This document shows, piece after piece, positions 24,915 through 34,876 of a stretch of 64,000 nucleotides of DNA. The stretch is taken from NCBI RefSeq assembly GCF_026625805.1, contig NZ_CP113064.1, forward strand, positions 434,001 through 498,000. The letters run 5' to 3'. The notes below the pieces were generated by a model. It was given only the letters and a program-made list of their open reading frames with translations. It was not told where the DNA came from and ran no database searches. Source of the stretch: Brevundimonas sp. SL130. Lineage in GTDB: Bacteria > Pseudomonadota > Alphaproteobacteria > Caulobacterales > Caulobacteraceae. A program made the position numbers and the translations under genes. Within the stretch, counting starts at the first letter, position 1; each line of letters starts with the position of its first letter.

Positions 24915-25631
24915 TCAAAGTCCCGTGTCCGGCGAGACGGGGCCGGGCTCTTCGTCCTTGGTCATGTTGCGCATGATCAGCGGCACCTGCGACAGGCCGA
25001 AGACCGAGGCGGCGATCCACAGAACGCCGCGGAACCCGGTCCAGACGTCGTTCGGATTGGGCGTGTCGCGGCCCAGGGCGTGCCAGATGGCGGTCACGGC
25101 GGCGGGGCTGCGGAACACCTCGTTCAGCACGGCGACGGTCAGGAAATACAGGCCATAGCGCAGGGTCAGGGTGCGCCAGGCGGCGTCATTGACCTTGATG
25201 GCCGAGCCCAGCAGGGCCTTGAACGGATATTTGCCCAGCGGGATCGAGCCCAGCAGGATCACCGCCAGCAGCCCGTTCTGCACCGTCAGCTTCAGCTTCA
25301 CATACAGGTCGTCGTGGGTGAAGACGGTCAGCAGGCCGAACACCAGGGCGAACAGGCCGGTGATCAGCGGCAGGGGCGCGAACCGCCGCTCGACCGCATA
25401 GCCGACGACCAGGGCCAGGGCCGAGGCCCCCACCAGCACCCAGGTCGCCAGGATCATGTCCCGCGTCACGAAATAGCTGATCATGAAGGCGGCCAGGGCG
25501 CCGAAATCGACGGCCTGCCGGATCCACTGACGGTTCTTGGTCTCGGGGGCGGGGGTCTCTTGGACCTTCGTCACCTCAACGTGTTCAACATCAACAGGCA
25601 CTAGGTCGCGGCCGGGCTTTTGGTCGGTCAT
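24915..25631 (-). CDS. yciB: Septation protein A / YciB (inner-membrane)
   Basis: A 238-residue membrane protein of the IspZ/YciB family with about six membrane segments after a ~35-residue soluble N-terminus. Recognisable family parts are the AVDFGALAAFMISYFV first helix, the LPLITGLFALVFGLLTVF region, and LGKYPFKALLGSAIKVNDAAWRTLTLRYG. It is involved in envelope integrity and cell division. Its start lies 1 nt after the ftsY stop, so the genes are co-transcribed; the same ftsY-ispZ neighbourhood is common in alphaproteobacteria. Confidence 0.92.
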   Translation of the reverse strand: MTDQKPGRDLVPVDVEHVEVTKVQETPAPETKNRQWIRQAVDFGALAAFMISYFVTRDMILATWVLVGASALALVVGYAVERRFAPLPLITGLFALVFGLLTVFTHDDLYVKLKLTVQNGLLAVILLGSIPLGKYPFKALLGSAIKVNDAAWRTLTLRYGLYFLTVAVLNEVFRSPAAVTAIWHALGRDTPNPNDVWTGFRGVLWIAASVFGLSQVPLIMRNMTKDEEPGPVSPDTGL

Positions 25632-25632
25632 C

Positions 25633-26568
25633 TCAGTCTTCCAGTCCCACCAGCGAGCGGGCGAAGGCGCGGGCGTCGAAGGGTTGCAGATCCTCCACCC
25701 CCTCGCCCACGCCGATCAGCATCAGGGGCGCGTCGGACGCCTGGGCCACGGGCACCAGCACCCCGCCGCGCGCCGTCCCGTCCAGCTTGGTCATGACGAC
25801 GCCCGTGACGAAGGCGGTGCGGCCGAAGATCTGTTCCTGGGCCAGGGCGTTGCGCCCCACCGTGGCGTCCAGCACCAGCAAGGTGTCATGCGGCGCCTCG
25901 GGGTCCACCTTCTTCAGCACCCGCACGATCTTCAGCAGCTCGTCCATCAGGGCCGACTTGTTCTGCAACCGCCCGGCCGTGTCGATCAGGACCACGTCGA
26001 ACCCCTCGGCCCGCGCCTTGGTATAGGCGTCAAACGCCAAGCCCGCCGCGTCGGCCCCGTCGCGACGGCTCTCGAACTCGGCCCCGGCCCGGTCGGCCCA
26101 GACCTTCAGCTGTTCGCGGGCGGCGGCGCGGAAGGTGTCGCCGGCGACGATCATCACCTTGGCGCCCTTGCCCGTCAGGTCGGCGGCGATCTTGCCCAGG
26201 GTGGTGGTCTTGCCCGAGCCGTTCACCCCGACGAACAGCACCACATAGGGTTTGGGCCCGCTCAGCGGATCAAAGGTCGCCTGGCGCGGCGCCAGTTCGG
26301 CCGCCACCGCCTCGGCCAGGGCTTCCTTGACCTCGCGCTCCTGGGCGTCCTTGCCGAACTTCAGCGCCCGGAACCGTTCGACGATCCGCGCCGAGGCCGC
26401 CGGCCCCAGGTCGCTTTCCAGCAGATGTTCCTCCAGCTGCTCCAGCGCCGCCTCGGACAGGGGTTCCTTGACGAAGCTGGCGACGACCTGGTCGGTCATC
26501 TGTTTGGAGGAGCGCGAGAGCCCCGCGGACAGGCGCTGGAACCAGCCCTTTTTCGGCGTATCGTTCAT
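25633..26568 (-). CDS. ftsY: Signal recognition particle receptor FtsY
   Basis: A 311-residue SRP GTPase that receives ribosome-nascent chain-SRP complexes at the membrane. It has the N domain (about 1-90) and the G domain: GVNGSGKTTT (P loop), DTFRAAA, DTAGR and TKLDGTARGG motifs. The long acidic A domain of E. coli FtsY is missing, as is usual in alphaproteobacteria; the first ~20 residues are basic and amphipathic. All GTPase motifs are intact. Confidence 0.97.
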   Translation of the reverse strand: MNDTPKKGWFQRLSAGLSRSSKQMTDQVVASFVKEPLSEAALEQLEEHLLESDLGPAASARIVERFRALKFGKDAQEREVKEALAEAVAAELAPRQATFDPLSGPKPYVVLFVGVNGSGKTTTLGKIAADLTGKGAKVMIVAGDTFRAAAREQLKVWADRAGAEFESRRDGADAAGLAFDAYTKARAEGFDVVLIDTAGRLQNKSALMDELLKIVRVLKKVDPEAPHDTLLVLDATVGRNALAQEQIFGRTAFVTGVVMTKLDGTARGGVLVPVAQASDAPLMLIGVGEGVEDLQPFDARAFARSLVGLED

Positions 26569-26627
26569 GGATCAGGCTCTAGCGCGCCCGCCGCCCCCCG
26601 TCACGCGCCAATGGCGGGGTCATGGGC

Positions 26628-28304
26628 CTACAACACCCTGAACCACGGCCCCTGCCCCTCCTCCCCCAGCATCAGGTCGGTCAGGGCCCAGACCAGGGCG
26701 TCGGCCCGGTCCAGACTGCCCGTCTCGTCCCCGCCCAGGGCCATCAGCTCCTCCTCCAGGTCGCGGAACCGGCCCAGGTGCGTCACCCGCCCCTGTTCGT
26801 ACAGGGCCGCCACCGGCTCGGCCCGCATCCGCTTGCCGCGCGTGGCCCGCACCTCGCGCACCACCACGTCAGGGCTCAGAGTCTTCAGCACATGGGCCAC
26901 CATGTCCCCGCCTTGGTTGACCTCGGCCACGATGGCCCCGGCCCCGAACTCGGCGGCGCAGGCCAGGGCCCGCCGCGCCCAGCCGTCGGGGCTTAAGCCC
27001 CGCATCGACCGGTCGGCCAGGACATAGGCCTGCGTCCCCACCCGCCCCGCCGCCACGATGCCGCAGGCGTCGCCCCCCGGCGTGGTGGTCGGATCGATCG
27101 CCACCACCACCCGGTCTAACCGTTCCGGCGCCGCCCCGGCGTCCAGATTCGCCCGCGCCAGATCCTCCGCCCGGAACAGCGCCCCTTCGACGTCGAGGAT
27201 CAGCCCCTCCATCTCCTGCGCCGCCCGCCGCGTGCCGCCGTACAGAGCCTCCAGCCGCGCGATCACCCCCGGCGCCAGATGGTCGGCGTTGTCCCGCGTC
27301 GGCGCATGGGTGGTCACGCACCCGGCCTCGGCCCGCAGCGCCTTCAGCGCCGCCATCGGCCGGGGCGTGGTCGTCACCACCAGACGCGGATCCCGCCCCA
27401 GCCTCAGCCCCAGGCGCAGCATGGCCAGGGTCTCGTCCGGCCGCGCCCAGGCGCAGAATTCGTCGGCCCAGGCCCCGGCGAACTGCGGCCCGCGCAGGCT
27501 GTCAGGGTCCTCGGCGGAAAAGGCCCAGGCCTCGGCCCCGCTCGGGAACACCAGCCGCCGCCGCGTCGATTCATAGACCGGCCGCGCCCGCCCTCGCCAG
27601 CGCGGCAGGGCGTTGATGCCGCTGGGCCCGCCGATCATCACCTCGCGCACATCGTGCAGGGTCGCCCCCACCAGGGCCAGCCGCCCGCCGGGCCCCAGCC
27701 GCTCGGCCTCGTCCGCCGCCCACGACGCCCCCGCCAGGGTCTTGCCCGCCCCCCGTCCGCCCAGGAACAGCCAGGCGGACCAGGCGTCCTCCGGCGGCTG
27801 CTGCGCCGTCCTCAGCACCAGCTCCGGCCCCGGCTCTTCGTCTTCGCCCAGCCCCGCCGCCTCCAGCGCCTCCCGCGCCGCCTCGGGCCAGACCACATAG
27901 GGCAGGGGCGCCCCCGTCGCCGCGCGCAGGCCCGCGATACAGCGCAGGATTTCGCGAAACTCGGGCAACCGCCCCAGGCGGCATGCCGCCTTGCCCAACT
28001 CGATCAGGGCCTCCATCGACAGATCCGGACGCTCGGGGTCCCATTCGAACCCCATCAGGGCGGCTCTCGCCTCCTCCAGCGTCCGCGTCTCCGGCGCCGC
28101 CGTCCCCTTCAGGAAGTTGGCCGGCAGGGACTCGCGCGGCGTCTGCCGGAAGAACCCGCGCTTGTGCATCTGGGTTTCCAGCGTGCCCTTGGAGACGCCC
28201 AGCTCGGCCGCCATCGCCCGCGCGGTCTTGTGCCGCTCGTTCATGTATCGTGGGCCGATCTCCTCGTCCCACACCTTATCCGTGAATATGCTCTTGGCTC
28301 CCAT
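26628..28304 (-). CDS. Orphan GTA-type terminase large subunit with N-terminal extension
   Basis: A 558-residue DNA-packaging ATPase-nuclease. Walker A GGRGAGKT is at 182-189, the acidic Walker B region is AGAWADEF (276-283), and TTTPRP (311-316) is the coupling motif. The C-terminal nuclease has VVAIDPTTTPGGD. It matches the large terminase of alphaproteobacterial gene transfer agents (RcGTA g2). In GTA clusters portal, protease and capsid genes follow; here the next gene is ftsY. The first ~140 residues are extra compared with g2 and include an HTH-like stretch (TARAMAAELGVSKGTLETQM, 27-46). It could be a dispersed GTA gene or a domesticated remnant. Confidence 0.85.
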   Translation of the reverse strand: MGAKSIFTDKVWDEEIGPRYMNERHKTARAMAAELGVSKGTLETQMHKRGFFRQTPRESLPANFLKGTAAPETRTLEEARAALMGFEWDPERPDLSMEALIELGKAACRLGRLPEFREILRCIAGLRAATGAPLPYVVWPEAAREALEAAGLGEDEEPGPELVLRTAQQPPEDAWSAWLFLGGRGAGKTLAGASWAADEAERLGPGGRLALVGATLHDVREVMIGGPSGINALPRWRGRARPVYESTRRRLVFPSGAEAWAFSAEDPDSLRGPQFAGAWADEFCAWARPDETLAMLRLGLRLGRDPRLVVTTTPRPMAALKALRAEAGCVTTHAPTRDNADHLAPGVIARLEALYGGTRRAAQEMEGLILDVEGALFRAEDLARANLDAGAAPERLDRVVVAIDPTTTPGGDACGIVAAGRVGTQAYVLADRSMRGLSPDGWARRALACAAEFGAGAIVAEVNQGGDMVAHVLKTLSPDVVVREVRATRGKRMRAEPVAALYEQGRVTHLGRFRDLEEELMALGGDETGSLDRADALVWALTDLMLGEEGQGPWFRVL

Positions 28305-28425
28305 GCGGACATTATTCGCGCACCCGCACCTCAGGCGCGCAAATAGGCTCTCGCGCGCCTCAAGCCGCTGAAGTCCCAGACTTTCGATCGTCCAATTGTG
28401 CGCGCAGGGCCGCCCAACTCATCAT

Positions 28426-28475
28426 AAGTCGGGCCATCCTAAGTCGGGCCATCCTAAGTCGGCCCATCCTAAGTC
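28426..28475. repeat. 15-bp tandem repeat, about 3.3 copies
   Basis: AAGTCGGGCCATCCT occurs at 28426 and 28441, a one-base variant at 28456, then a partial copy. The gap between the terminase start and the ferredoxin stop (28305-28493) holds nothing else that I recognise. Confidence 0.9.
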
Positions 28476-28493
28476 AGATGGGGCGCCCGCCGA

Positions 28494-28826
<333 letters not shown>

Positions 28827-28892
28827 TCAAGCCGGGGGGATGGTGCAAGGGCGCTCATCGACGGCGCAGACGCTCCATGGCATCCTCCCCCC

Positions 28893-29105
28893 ATGACCGA
28901 CAGGCGCAAGACCACCGCCGCCCCGCCCGCGCGCCCTTCGGCGCGGCGCCCCAACGCGACCGGTCAGGGCGTGACGGAAACCCTGCGTCAGGCGCTAGAA
29001 ACCCCGGCTCATTCAGACTGGAGCCGCCGCATGCTGGCCCTGGAACACCGCGCGCCGCTGGACCTAGATCTGGACGACCTACGCCAGGATCGCGCGATAG
29101 ACTGA
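28893..29105 (+). CDS. Small hypothetical protein
   Basis: A 70-residue basic protein (MTDRRKTTAAPPARPSARRP...) with a disordered N-terminus and a helical C-terminus (TLRQALETPAHSDWSRRMLALEHRAPLDLDLDDLRQD). There is no signal or membrane segment. It is divergent from the ferredoxin gene. I recognise no family; reality as a gene rests on its good codon pattern and placement in an otherwise empty gap. Confidence 0.5.
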   Translation: MTDRRKTTAAPPARPSARRPNATGQGVTETLRQALETPAHSDWSRRMLALEHRAPLDLDLDDLRQDRAID

Positions 29106-29152
29106 TTGAAACGGCCGGTTTGTCGCGGTCGAACTTGTCCTCGGCCCTAAAT

Positions 29153-30070
29153 TTAAGCTCTCGCATCCAGCCAGTCGGCCAGCGGCTGAAGATCATGGGA
29201 CCAAAAGACCAGGACGTCGCTGTCGAGAAGGCGCGCCACATCCTTGTATGCGACCACCCCTTGCAGCAAGGCCGCCGTCTGGATGAAGCCGCCCCATTGG
29301 TCGTTCCAGGCCTTGGTCTTGTCCATCACGTCGCTGACGCGCTTCACCGAATTGGTGGCGTCGTTCGACACCTTGCACTCCATGGCCATGATCAGGCTGG
29401 GGTTCACGCCGCAGGCGATGTCCACCTCCTTCGTAGCCGTGCGCGTTTTGCAGCGCGTCTTGCGCATGAAGTGCTGCGGCGGAAGGTCGGCGGTATTGTT
29501 GACCGTGGTCGAGGGCGAGCGGACCCAGCCCTTGGTCTCCAGCAGGGCGACCACCGCCTTCTCCTGCTCGTCGGACAACCGATTGCGCCGGACGGTATTG
29601 AATCTTTGATTGCTGATCATCGGCGTCAGCGTGTCCAGGAGCTTTTTGATCTGTCGCCGATTGGGGTTGGCGTTGGTCGATAGCCAGGCCGTCAGGTTCT
29701 TGTCACGTCGCGCCGCAAAGGCGGCGGCGAAGTCCTCCGCCGCCTGTTTCGACAGCCGGGTCGAGCCTTTTTCCGCTCCCTTGGGGTAGGATTTCACGAT
29801 CAGCTTCAGCTGATCCTGGCTGATGGGCGGCGCGAAAAGGTGACGCAAGACCAGGATATGCCTGCCGGTCTTCGTCAGGGACTCCTGAAGATCGCGAAGT
29901 CCCTTGGTCTCTATCAGCGTGCGCAGGATTTCTTTGCGAACAGCACGACAGACCTGTCGCCACTCAGCCGCCAGCGGGTCAGGCGCCATGCCCCCGACAT
30001 AGATCTCGACCGCCTTTGCGGCGGCTTCGCGGTGGTAGGCCTCGTCAGCCCCAGACTTCGCCGTCGTCAT
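29153..30070 (-). CDS. XamI-like type II restriction endonuclease
   Basis: A 305-residue endonuclease candidate. The catalytic site fits PD-(D/E)xK: Asp217 in KEVDIACG and ECK at 231-233 (AMECKVSND). The C-terminal half, including KRVSDVMDKTKAWNDQWG, resembles the XamI family, whose members cut GTCGAC; the specificity here is inferred from the family only. The start at 30070 overlaps the methyltransferase stop by 4 nt (ATGA), so endonuclease synthesis is coupled to that of the upstream methyltransferase, which would protect the host. Confidence 0.78.
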   Translation of the reverse strand: MTTAKSGADEAYHREAAAKAVEIYVGGMAPDPLAAEWRQVCRAVRKEILRTLIETKGLRDLQESLTKTGRHILVLRHLFAPPISQDQLKLIVKSYPKGAEKGSTRLSKQAAEDFAAAFAARRDKNLTAWLSTNANPNRRQIKKLLDTLTPMISNQRFNTVRRNRLSDEQEKAVVALLETKGWVRSPSTTVNNTADLPPQHFMRKTRCKTRTATKEVDIACGVNPSLIMAMECKVSNDATNSVKRVSDVMDKTKAWNDQWGGFIQTAALLQGVVAYKDVARLLDSDVLVFWSHDLQPLADWLDARA

Positions 30071-31266
30071 GCGCGAACGAGGACGCGGCGTTTCGCTGGC
30101 GCCTCTCGGCGCGACGGACCGTTCCGACGCTCCTCGCGCCGGGTGTAGTCGATGGCGGATTGAAGACGTTCCGGCAGGGGCGTCGGCGCGGCCCACGTCA
30201 CCTTCCGGTCCTCGCCCTCGCACGAGGCCAGCAGCGTCGCCCCCACGGCCTCGGCCAGGCGCGGCGGAACAGCATTGCCGATCAGTCGATATTGATCGAC
30301 ACGCCGACCGGTGATGATCCAGTCGGTGGGGAAGCTTTGCAGCGCCGCGCACTCTCGCGGCGTCAATCGGCGTAACCCGTGTCGTGGATCCCTGACCCAA
30401 TCCTGCTGCGGATTGGCCGTGACCGTGCGGCCAGGCAGGGCGGGATCGGCGACGAATGCGCCCTGCTTGTAGCCCCAGTGCCCACCAGGCCGCGTCGCTT
30501 CCGACTTGCCCGGGCTCTTGACGCCTGAGCCCGGCTTGATGCCTTCCAGATCCAGCGCCAGCTTGCCCGTGGGCCGAATGATCTCTTCGTCTGACAGCGG
30601 GGACAGGGCGCCGATACAGGCCCCCAGGCTGACCCAGGGCCGCCTGCCGTCCTCTTCGCGCTTGTCGTGCGTCGGCTCAGGCAGGCGTGGCAAATCGCCC
30701 GTCCGATAGCCGACCAGCACCACACGGACCCGGCGCTGCGCCACGCCATAGTCCGCCGCATTGAACAGCTCGACATGGGTCTGCCAGCCGCGGGCGAACA
30801 GCTGCTCGCGCAGCCAGGCCAAAGCAGACCCAGGAACGCCGTCCGGGCCGCGCGCCGTGATCAAGCCGCGAACATTCTCAAAGAGCAGATAACGACAGTC
30901 CAACTCCGACGCGATGCGCAGATAGTCCTTGATCAACTGGCCCCGAGGATCGTCGAAGCCCAGCTGATGACCCGCGCTGCTCCACGATTGGCAAGGCGGC
31001 CCCCCTGCGAGCAGAGTTATCGCGCCGCGCCGCTGTCCCGACTTGGACAGGACATCCTCGCCTCGAAGCGCGCGAACGTCTCCGACTTCGATCTGCGCGT
31101 CGCCCATGAACCGTCGCCCGTCGGCCAGGCGGCGACCACGGTTCGCCTCAAGGCTCTCGACCGCGCGCGGATCGATGTCGGTGGCGTAGACACAGTCCCA
31201 GCCTGCGGCCTCAAGACCCAGGTCGAGGCCGCCTAGACCGCTGAAAAGCGACACGACTTTCTGCAT
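30067..31266 (-). CDS. DNA (cytosine-5) methyltransferase of the XamI-like system
   Basis: A 399-residue C5 methyltransferase with all core motifs: FSGLGGLDLGLEAAG (motif I, 8-22), GPPCQS (motif IV, catalytic Cys92), ENV (motif VI, 130-132), AQRRVRV (motif VIII) and YRLIGNAVPP (motif X). The stretch between motifs VIII and X is the target-recognition region. A GGAGG site precedes the ATG. It is the first gene of a two-gene restriction-modification operon with the endonuclease at 29153-30070. A basic Arg-rich C-terminus is unusual. Confidence 0.95.
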   Translation of the reverse strand: MQKVVSLFSGLGGLDLGLEAAGWDCVYATDIDPRAVESLEANRGRRLADGRRFMGDAQIEVGDVRALRGEDVLSKSGQRRGAITLLAGGPPCQSWSSAGHQLGFDDPRGQLIKDYLRIASELDCRYLLFENVRGLITARGPDGVPGSALAWLREQLFARGWQTHVELFNAADYGVAQRRVRVVLVGYRTGDLPRLPEPTHDKREEDGRRPWVSLGACIGALSPLSDEEIIRPTGKLALDLEGIKPGSGVKSPGKSEATRPGGHWGYKQGAFVADPALPGRTVTANPQQDWVRDPRHGLRRLTPRECAALQSFPTDWIITGRRVDQYRLIGNAVPPRLAEAVGATLLASCEGEDRKVTWAAPTPLPERLQSAIDYTRREERRNGPSRREAPAKRRVLVRA

Positions 31267-31480
31267 CTGTCTCGCCTCCGCTGGACATGCTCCCTATCGC
31301 GTCTGGGGACGCGTCCGCTTGCGCGAGGACCATGCTGTACAAGCCGTTAACAGCCGGTGTTTCGGCCAATCCGTCAATCCGATCCCGCAAAATCGCCGGG
31401 GGCCGGCGCTCGGGCTCGGGATCAGATCACACCGTGTATGTTCTTATCTTGTTCTGGTCAAGTTCGCCTTGGCTCAGGCG

Positions 31481-31840
31481 CTAAAGCGCCGCCACATACA
31501 CCCAGGCCTCCGCCCCCGCCTCCGTCGTCACGCGCACCCGGCGATAGGCCTCGCCCTCATAGGCGTCGGCGGCGGTCAGATCGGCGGGGGTCAGGGGGTA
31601 GAGGCGGCCGGGGACGGGCGGGGCTTCGTCCGTCGTCGGGATCAGGATCGGATAGTGGGTCAGGCCGGTCTCGGCCGTGATCTGGGGGTCGTCAACCGGG
31701 ATGTGCGACAGGCGAAAACCGCTCAGTCGGTCCGGGGCGCCCGGTCCAGGGTGGGGCGCCAGAGCACGACCGAAGACGGCCGTCTGGACCGCCGGGTCCT
31801 GCAGCGTGCCATAGGCGAACAGCAGGACCTCAGCGGTCAT
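31481..31840 (-). CDS. Gamma-glutamylcyclotransferase-like (GGCT/AIG2) protein
   Basis: A 119-residue protein with the GGCT-fold signature: FAYGTLQDP (8-16) near the N-terminus and the conserved acid in DAYEGEAYRRVRV (about 92-104). Family members open gamma-glutamyl amines to 5-oxoproline plus a free amine. The start at 31840 lies 29 nt downstream of sdhB on the same strand, so it may be the last gene of the sdh transcript. Confidence 0.85.
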   Translation of the reverse strand: MTAEVLLFAYGTLQDPAVQTAVFGRALAPHPGPGAPDRLSGFRLSHIPVDDPQITAETGLTHYPILIPTTDEAPPVPGRLYPLTPADLTAADAYEGEAYRRVRVTTEAGAEAWVYVAAL

Positions 31841-31869
31841 TGACGCGGTCGGGGGAGCGGCGCCGGCGG

Positions 31870-32667
31870 TCAGGCCGCCTGTTTCTTGCGGCTGGGGGCG
31901 ACCATCAGCTTCTTGGTTTCGGCGATGGCCTTGGCCGGGTTCAGGCCCTTGGGGCAGACCTGGGCGCAGTTCATGATGGTGTGGCAGCGGTACAGTTTGA
32001 ACGGGTCTTCCAGGTCGTCCAGACGTTTCTGCGTGGCGTCGTCGCGGCTGTCGGAGATCCAGCGATAGGATTGCAGCAGGGCCGCCGGGCCGAGGTATTC
32101 GTCCTGGTTCCACCAGTAGCTGGGGCAGGAGGTGGAACAGCAGGCGCACAGGATGCACTCGTACAGGCCGTCCAGTTTTTCGCGCTCGGCCGGGGTCTGG
32201 AGCCGTTCCTGTTCCGGGTCGGGCTCGTCCGACTGGAGATAGGGCTGGATCGAGTCATACTGGGCGTAGAACAGGCTCAGGTCCGTCACCAGGTCCTTGA
32301 TCACCGGCTGGTGCGGCAGGGGGGCGATGGTGATGTTGTGCGACGCGCACTCGTCCCAGCCCTTGGTGCAGGCCAGGGTGTTGCGCCCGTCGATGTTCAT
32401 CGAGCAGGAGCCGCAGATGCCTTCACGGCACGAGCGCCGGAACGACAGCGTCGGGTCGATCTCGTTCTTGATGTGGATCAGGGCGTCCAGCAGCATCGGA
32501 CCGTGGTCGCCCGTGGGCACCTCGAACGTGTCCCAGCGCGGGTCGGCGTCGACCTCGGGGTCGTAACGATAGACCTTGTAGGTCTTGACGTCCTTGGAGC
32601 CGGGCGCGGCCTTGTGGACCTTGCCCTTGGTCGGCTTGGAGCCGCGGGGGAGGGAGAGTTGAACCAT
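31870..32667 (-). CDS. sdhB: Succinate dehydrogenase iron-sulfur subunit
   Basis: A 265-residue subunit of complex II. The 2Fe-2S ligands are in CREGICGSC...NTLAC, the 4Fe-4S ligands in [12 protein letters not shown], and the 3Fe-4S ligands in [17 protein letters not shown]. It moves electrons from the flavoprotein to the membrane quinone site. It is the fourth gene of sdhCDAB, 12 nt after sdhA. Confidence 0.97.
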   Translation of the reverse strand: MVQLSLPRGSKPTKGKVHKAAPGSKDVKTYKVYRYDPEVDADPRWDTFEVPTGDHGPMLLDALIHIKNEIDPTLSFRRSCREGICGSCSMNIDGRNTLACTKGWDECASHNITIAPLPHQPVIKDLVTDLSLFYAQYDSIQPYLQSDEPDPEQERLQTPAEREKLDGLYECILCACCSTSCPSYWWNQDEYLGPAALLQSYRWISDSRDDATQKRLDDLEDPFKLYRCHTIMNCAQVCPKGLNPAKAIAETKKLMVAPSRKKQAA

Positions 32668-32679
32668 CTGCGTTCGACC

Positions 32680-34464
32680 TCAGTAAACCCGAGCCTTGGG
32701 CTCGATGTACGCGATGTCGTCGGACATCGTGTATTTGTGCACGGGGCGGTAATCGATCTGGACGGGCTCGCCCGGACGCTTCCACGCCAGGGTGTGTTTC
32801 ATCCAGTTGGCGTCGTCCCGGTCGGGATAGTCCTCGCGGGCGTGGGCGCCGCGCGATTCCGTGCGGTTCAGCCCGCTCTCGATGGTGACGACGGCCTGGG
32901 CGATCAGGTTGTCGTACTCCAGCGTCTCCATCAGATCCGTATTCCAGATCAGGCCGCGATCGGTGGTCTTGATATCATCCCCCGCCGCATCAATCGCCCG
33001 CAGCTTGTCGGTGCCCTGTTGCAGGGTCTCGCCGGTGCGGAACACCGCCGCGTCAGCTTGCATCGCCTTCTGCATGGAAAGGCGAAGCTCTGCGGTCGAA
33101 GTGGAACCGTCGGCGAAGCGGAAGCGGTCCAGGCGGGCCAGGTGGGCGTCGGTCTGGGTCTTGGAGGCGGACGGAACGGCCGAGGCCTTGTCCACCACCT
33201 CGCCGCAGCGCAGGCCGACGGCGCGGCCGAACACCACCAGGTCGGTCAGGGAGTTGGAGCCCAGGCGGTTGGCGCCGTGCACCGAGACGCAGGCCGCCTC
33301 GCCCACGGCCATCAGGCCCGGAACCACGCTGTCGGGGTTGCCGTCGCGCAGCGTCAGGACTTCGCCGTGATAGTTGGTCGGTATGCCGCCCATATTATAG
33401 TGGACGGTCGGCAGGACCGGGATCGGCGCCTTGGTCACGTCCACGCCGGCGAAGATCTTGGCGCTTTCGGAGATGCCCGGCAGGCGCTGGTGCAGGATCT
33501 TCGGATCCAGGTGGTCCAGGTGCAGGAAGATGTGGTCCTTGTTCGGACCCACGCCACGACCTTCACGGATCTCGATGGTCATGGAGCGGCTGACCATGTC
33601 GCGCGGGGCCAGGTCCTTCACGGTCGGGGCATAGCGCTCCATGAAGCGCTCGCCTTCCGAGTTGGTCAGGTATCCGCCCTCGCCGCGCGCGCCCTCGGTG
33701 ATCAGGCAGCCGGCGCCGTAGATGCCGGTCGGGTGGAACTGGACGAACTCCATGTCCTGCAACGGCAGGCCGGCGCGCAGCACCATGGCGTTGCCGTCGC
33801 CGGTGCAGGTGTGGGCGCTGGTGGCGCTGAAATAGGCGCGGCCGTATCCGCCGGTGGCCAGAACCACCATCTTGGCGCGGAACTGGTGCAGCTGGCCGTT
33901 ATCGAGCTGAAGCGCGGTCACCCCGGTGCAGGTCCCGTCCTGCATGATCAGGTCCAGCGCGAAATATTCGACGAAGAACTTCACTTCCCGACGCACCGAC
34001 TGGCCGTACAGGGTGTGCAGGATGGCGTGGCCGGTGCGGTCGGCGGCGGCGCAGGTGCGCTGCACCGGGCCTTCGCCGAAGTTGCGGGTCATGCCGCCGA
34101 AGGCGCGCTGGTAGATCTTGCCTTCCTCGGTGCGCGAGAAGGGCACGCCCCAGTGTTCCAGCTCATAGACGGCCTTGGGCGCGTTGCGGACCAGATATTC
34201 GATCGAGTCCTGGTCGCCCAGCCAGTCCGACCCCTTGACGGTGTCGTACATGTGCCACTGCCAGCTGTCCTCGCCCATATTGCCGAGCGAGGCGGAGATG
34301 CCGCCCTGGGCTGCGACGGTGTGCGAGCGGGTTGGGAAGACCTTGGTGACGCAGGCGACCTTCAGCCCCTGCTGGGCGGCGCCGAGGGCGGCGCGAAGGC
34401 CGGAGCCCCCGGCGCCGACGACGACGACGTCGTATTCGTGGTCAATCAGTTCGTAAGCGGCCAT
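32680..34464 (-). CDS. sdhA: Succinate dehydrogenase flavoprotein subunit
   Basis: A 594-residue flavoprotein that oxidises succinate to fumarate. It has the FAD Rossmann motif [14 protein letters not shown] (16-29), the [12 protein letters not shown] loop with the histidine that binds FAD covalently, and the active-site region [23 protein letters not shown]. The length is that of the mitochondrial/alphaproteobacterial type. Confidence 0.98.
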   Translation of the reverse strand: MAAYELIDHEYDVVVVGAGGSGLRAALGAAQQGLKVACVTKVFPTRSHTVAAQGGISASLGNMGEDSWQWHMYDTVKGSDWLGDQDSIEYLVRNAPKAVYELEHWGVPFSRTEEGKIYQRAFGGMTRNFGEGPVQRTCAAADRTGHAILHTLYGQSVRREVKFFVEYFALDLIMQDGTCTGVTALQLDNGQLHQFRAKMVVLATGGYGRAYFSATSAHTCTGDGNAMVLRAGLPLQDMEFVQFHPTGIYGAGCLITEGARGEGGYLTNSEGERFMERYAPTVKDLAPRDMVSRSMTIEIREGRGVGPNKDHIFLHLDHLDPKILHQRLPGISESAKIFAGVDVTKAPIPVLPTVHYNMGGIPTNYHGEVLTLRDGNPDSVVPGLMAVGEAACVSVHGANRLGSNSLTDLVVFGRAVGLRCGEVVDKASAVPSASKTQTDAHLARLDRFRFADGSTSTAELRLSMQKAMQADAAVFRTGETLQQGTDKLRAIDAAGDDIKTTDRGLIWNTDLMETLEYDNLIAQAVVTIESGLNRTESRGAHAREDYPDRDDANWMKHTLAWKRPGEPVQIDYRPVHKYTMSDDIAYIEPKARVY

Positions 34465-34471
34465 CAGAAAA

Positions 34472-34876
34472 TCAGGCTCCGAAACCGGCGGGCAGGGGCG
34501 CAGAACCCAGCGCCAACCGCACGATGAAGAAGAGGCTGGCGGCGACCAGCACGAAGAAGACCAGGTTCAGCAGACCCGTCAGCGCCTTGCGGGCGCCGAC
34601 CTGGGGCACATAGTCCTCGAGGATGACTTTCCAGGCCAGGCTGAGGTAGCCGAACAGCAGCACGGCCGTAACCGCCAGCAGGCCAGCGTTCAGCGGCTTG
34701 GCGAACCAGTCCAGCACGGCTTTATAGGTTGCGCCCGCCAGGGTGAAAGCGGTCGAGGCGAGCCACAGGCCCAGCGACAGCAGGGCCGTCAGCAGCACCC
34801 GCTCGGCCAGCCATTCGCCGCCGCCGTGGCGCTCGGAAATCTTGACGTTGTTCTTGAACTTAACGGCGCCGCTCAC
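34472..34876 (-). CDS. sdhD: Succinate dehydrogenase membrane anchor subunit D
   Basis: A 134-residue membrane protein with three membrane segments and the conserved HGxxxWLAERV-like start ([17 protein letters not shown]). It binds heme b and quinone with SdhC. It overlaps sdhC by 4 nt and precedes sdhA by 7 nt. Confidence 0.92.
   Translation of the reverse strand: MSGAVKFKNNVKISERHGGGEWLAERVLLTALLSLGLWLASTAFTLAGATYKAVLDWFAKPLNAGLLAVTAVLLFGYLSLAWKVILEDYVPQVGARKALTGLLNLVFFVLVAASLFFIVRLALGSAPLPAGFGA

Noticed and set aside
29153-30400. A 415-residue form of the XamI-like endonuclease
   Set aside because: The first 110 residues overlap the methyltransferase in another frame and are Arg/Ala/Gly-rich; the ATG at 30070 with its ATGA overlap is the natural start.
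31840-34527. An 895-residue open frame on the plus strand
   Set aside because: Antisense to sdhA and sdhB, with no recognisable domain; codon-bias shadow.
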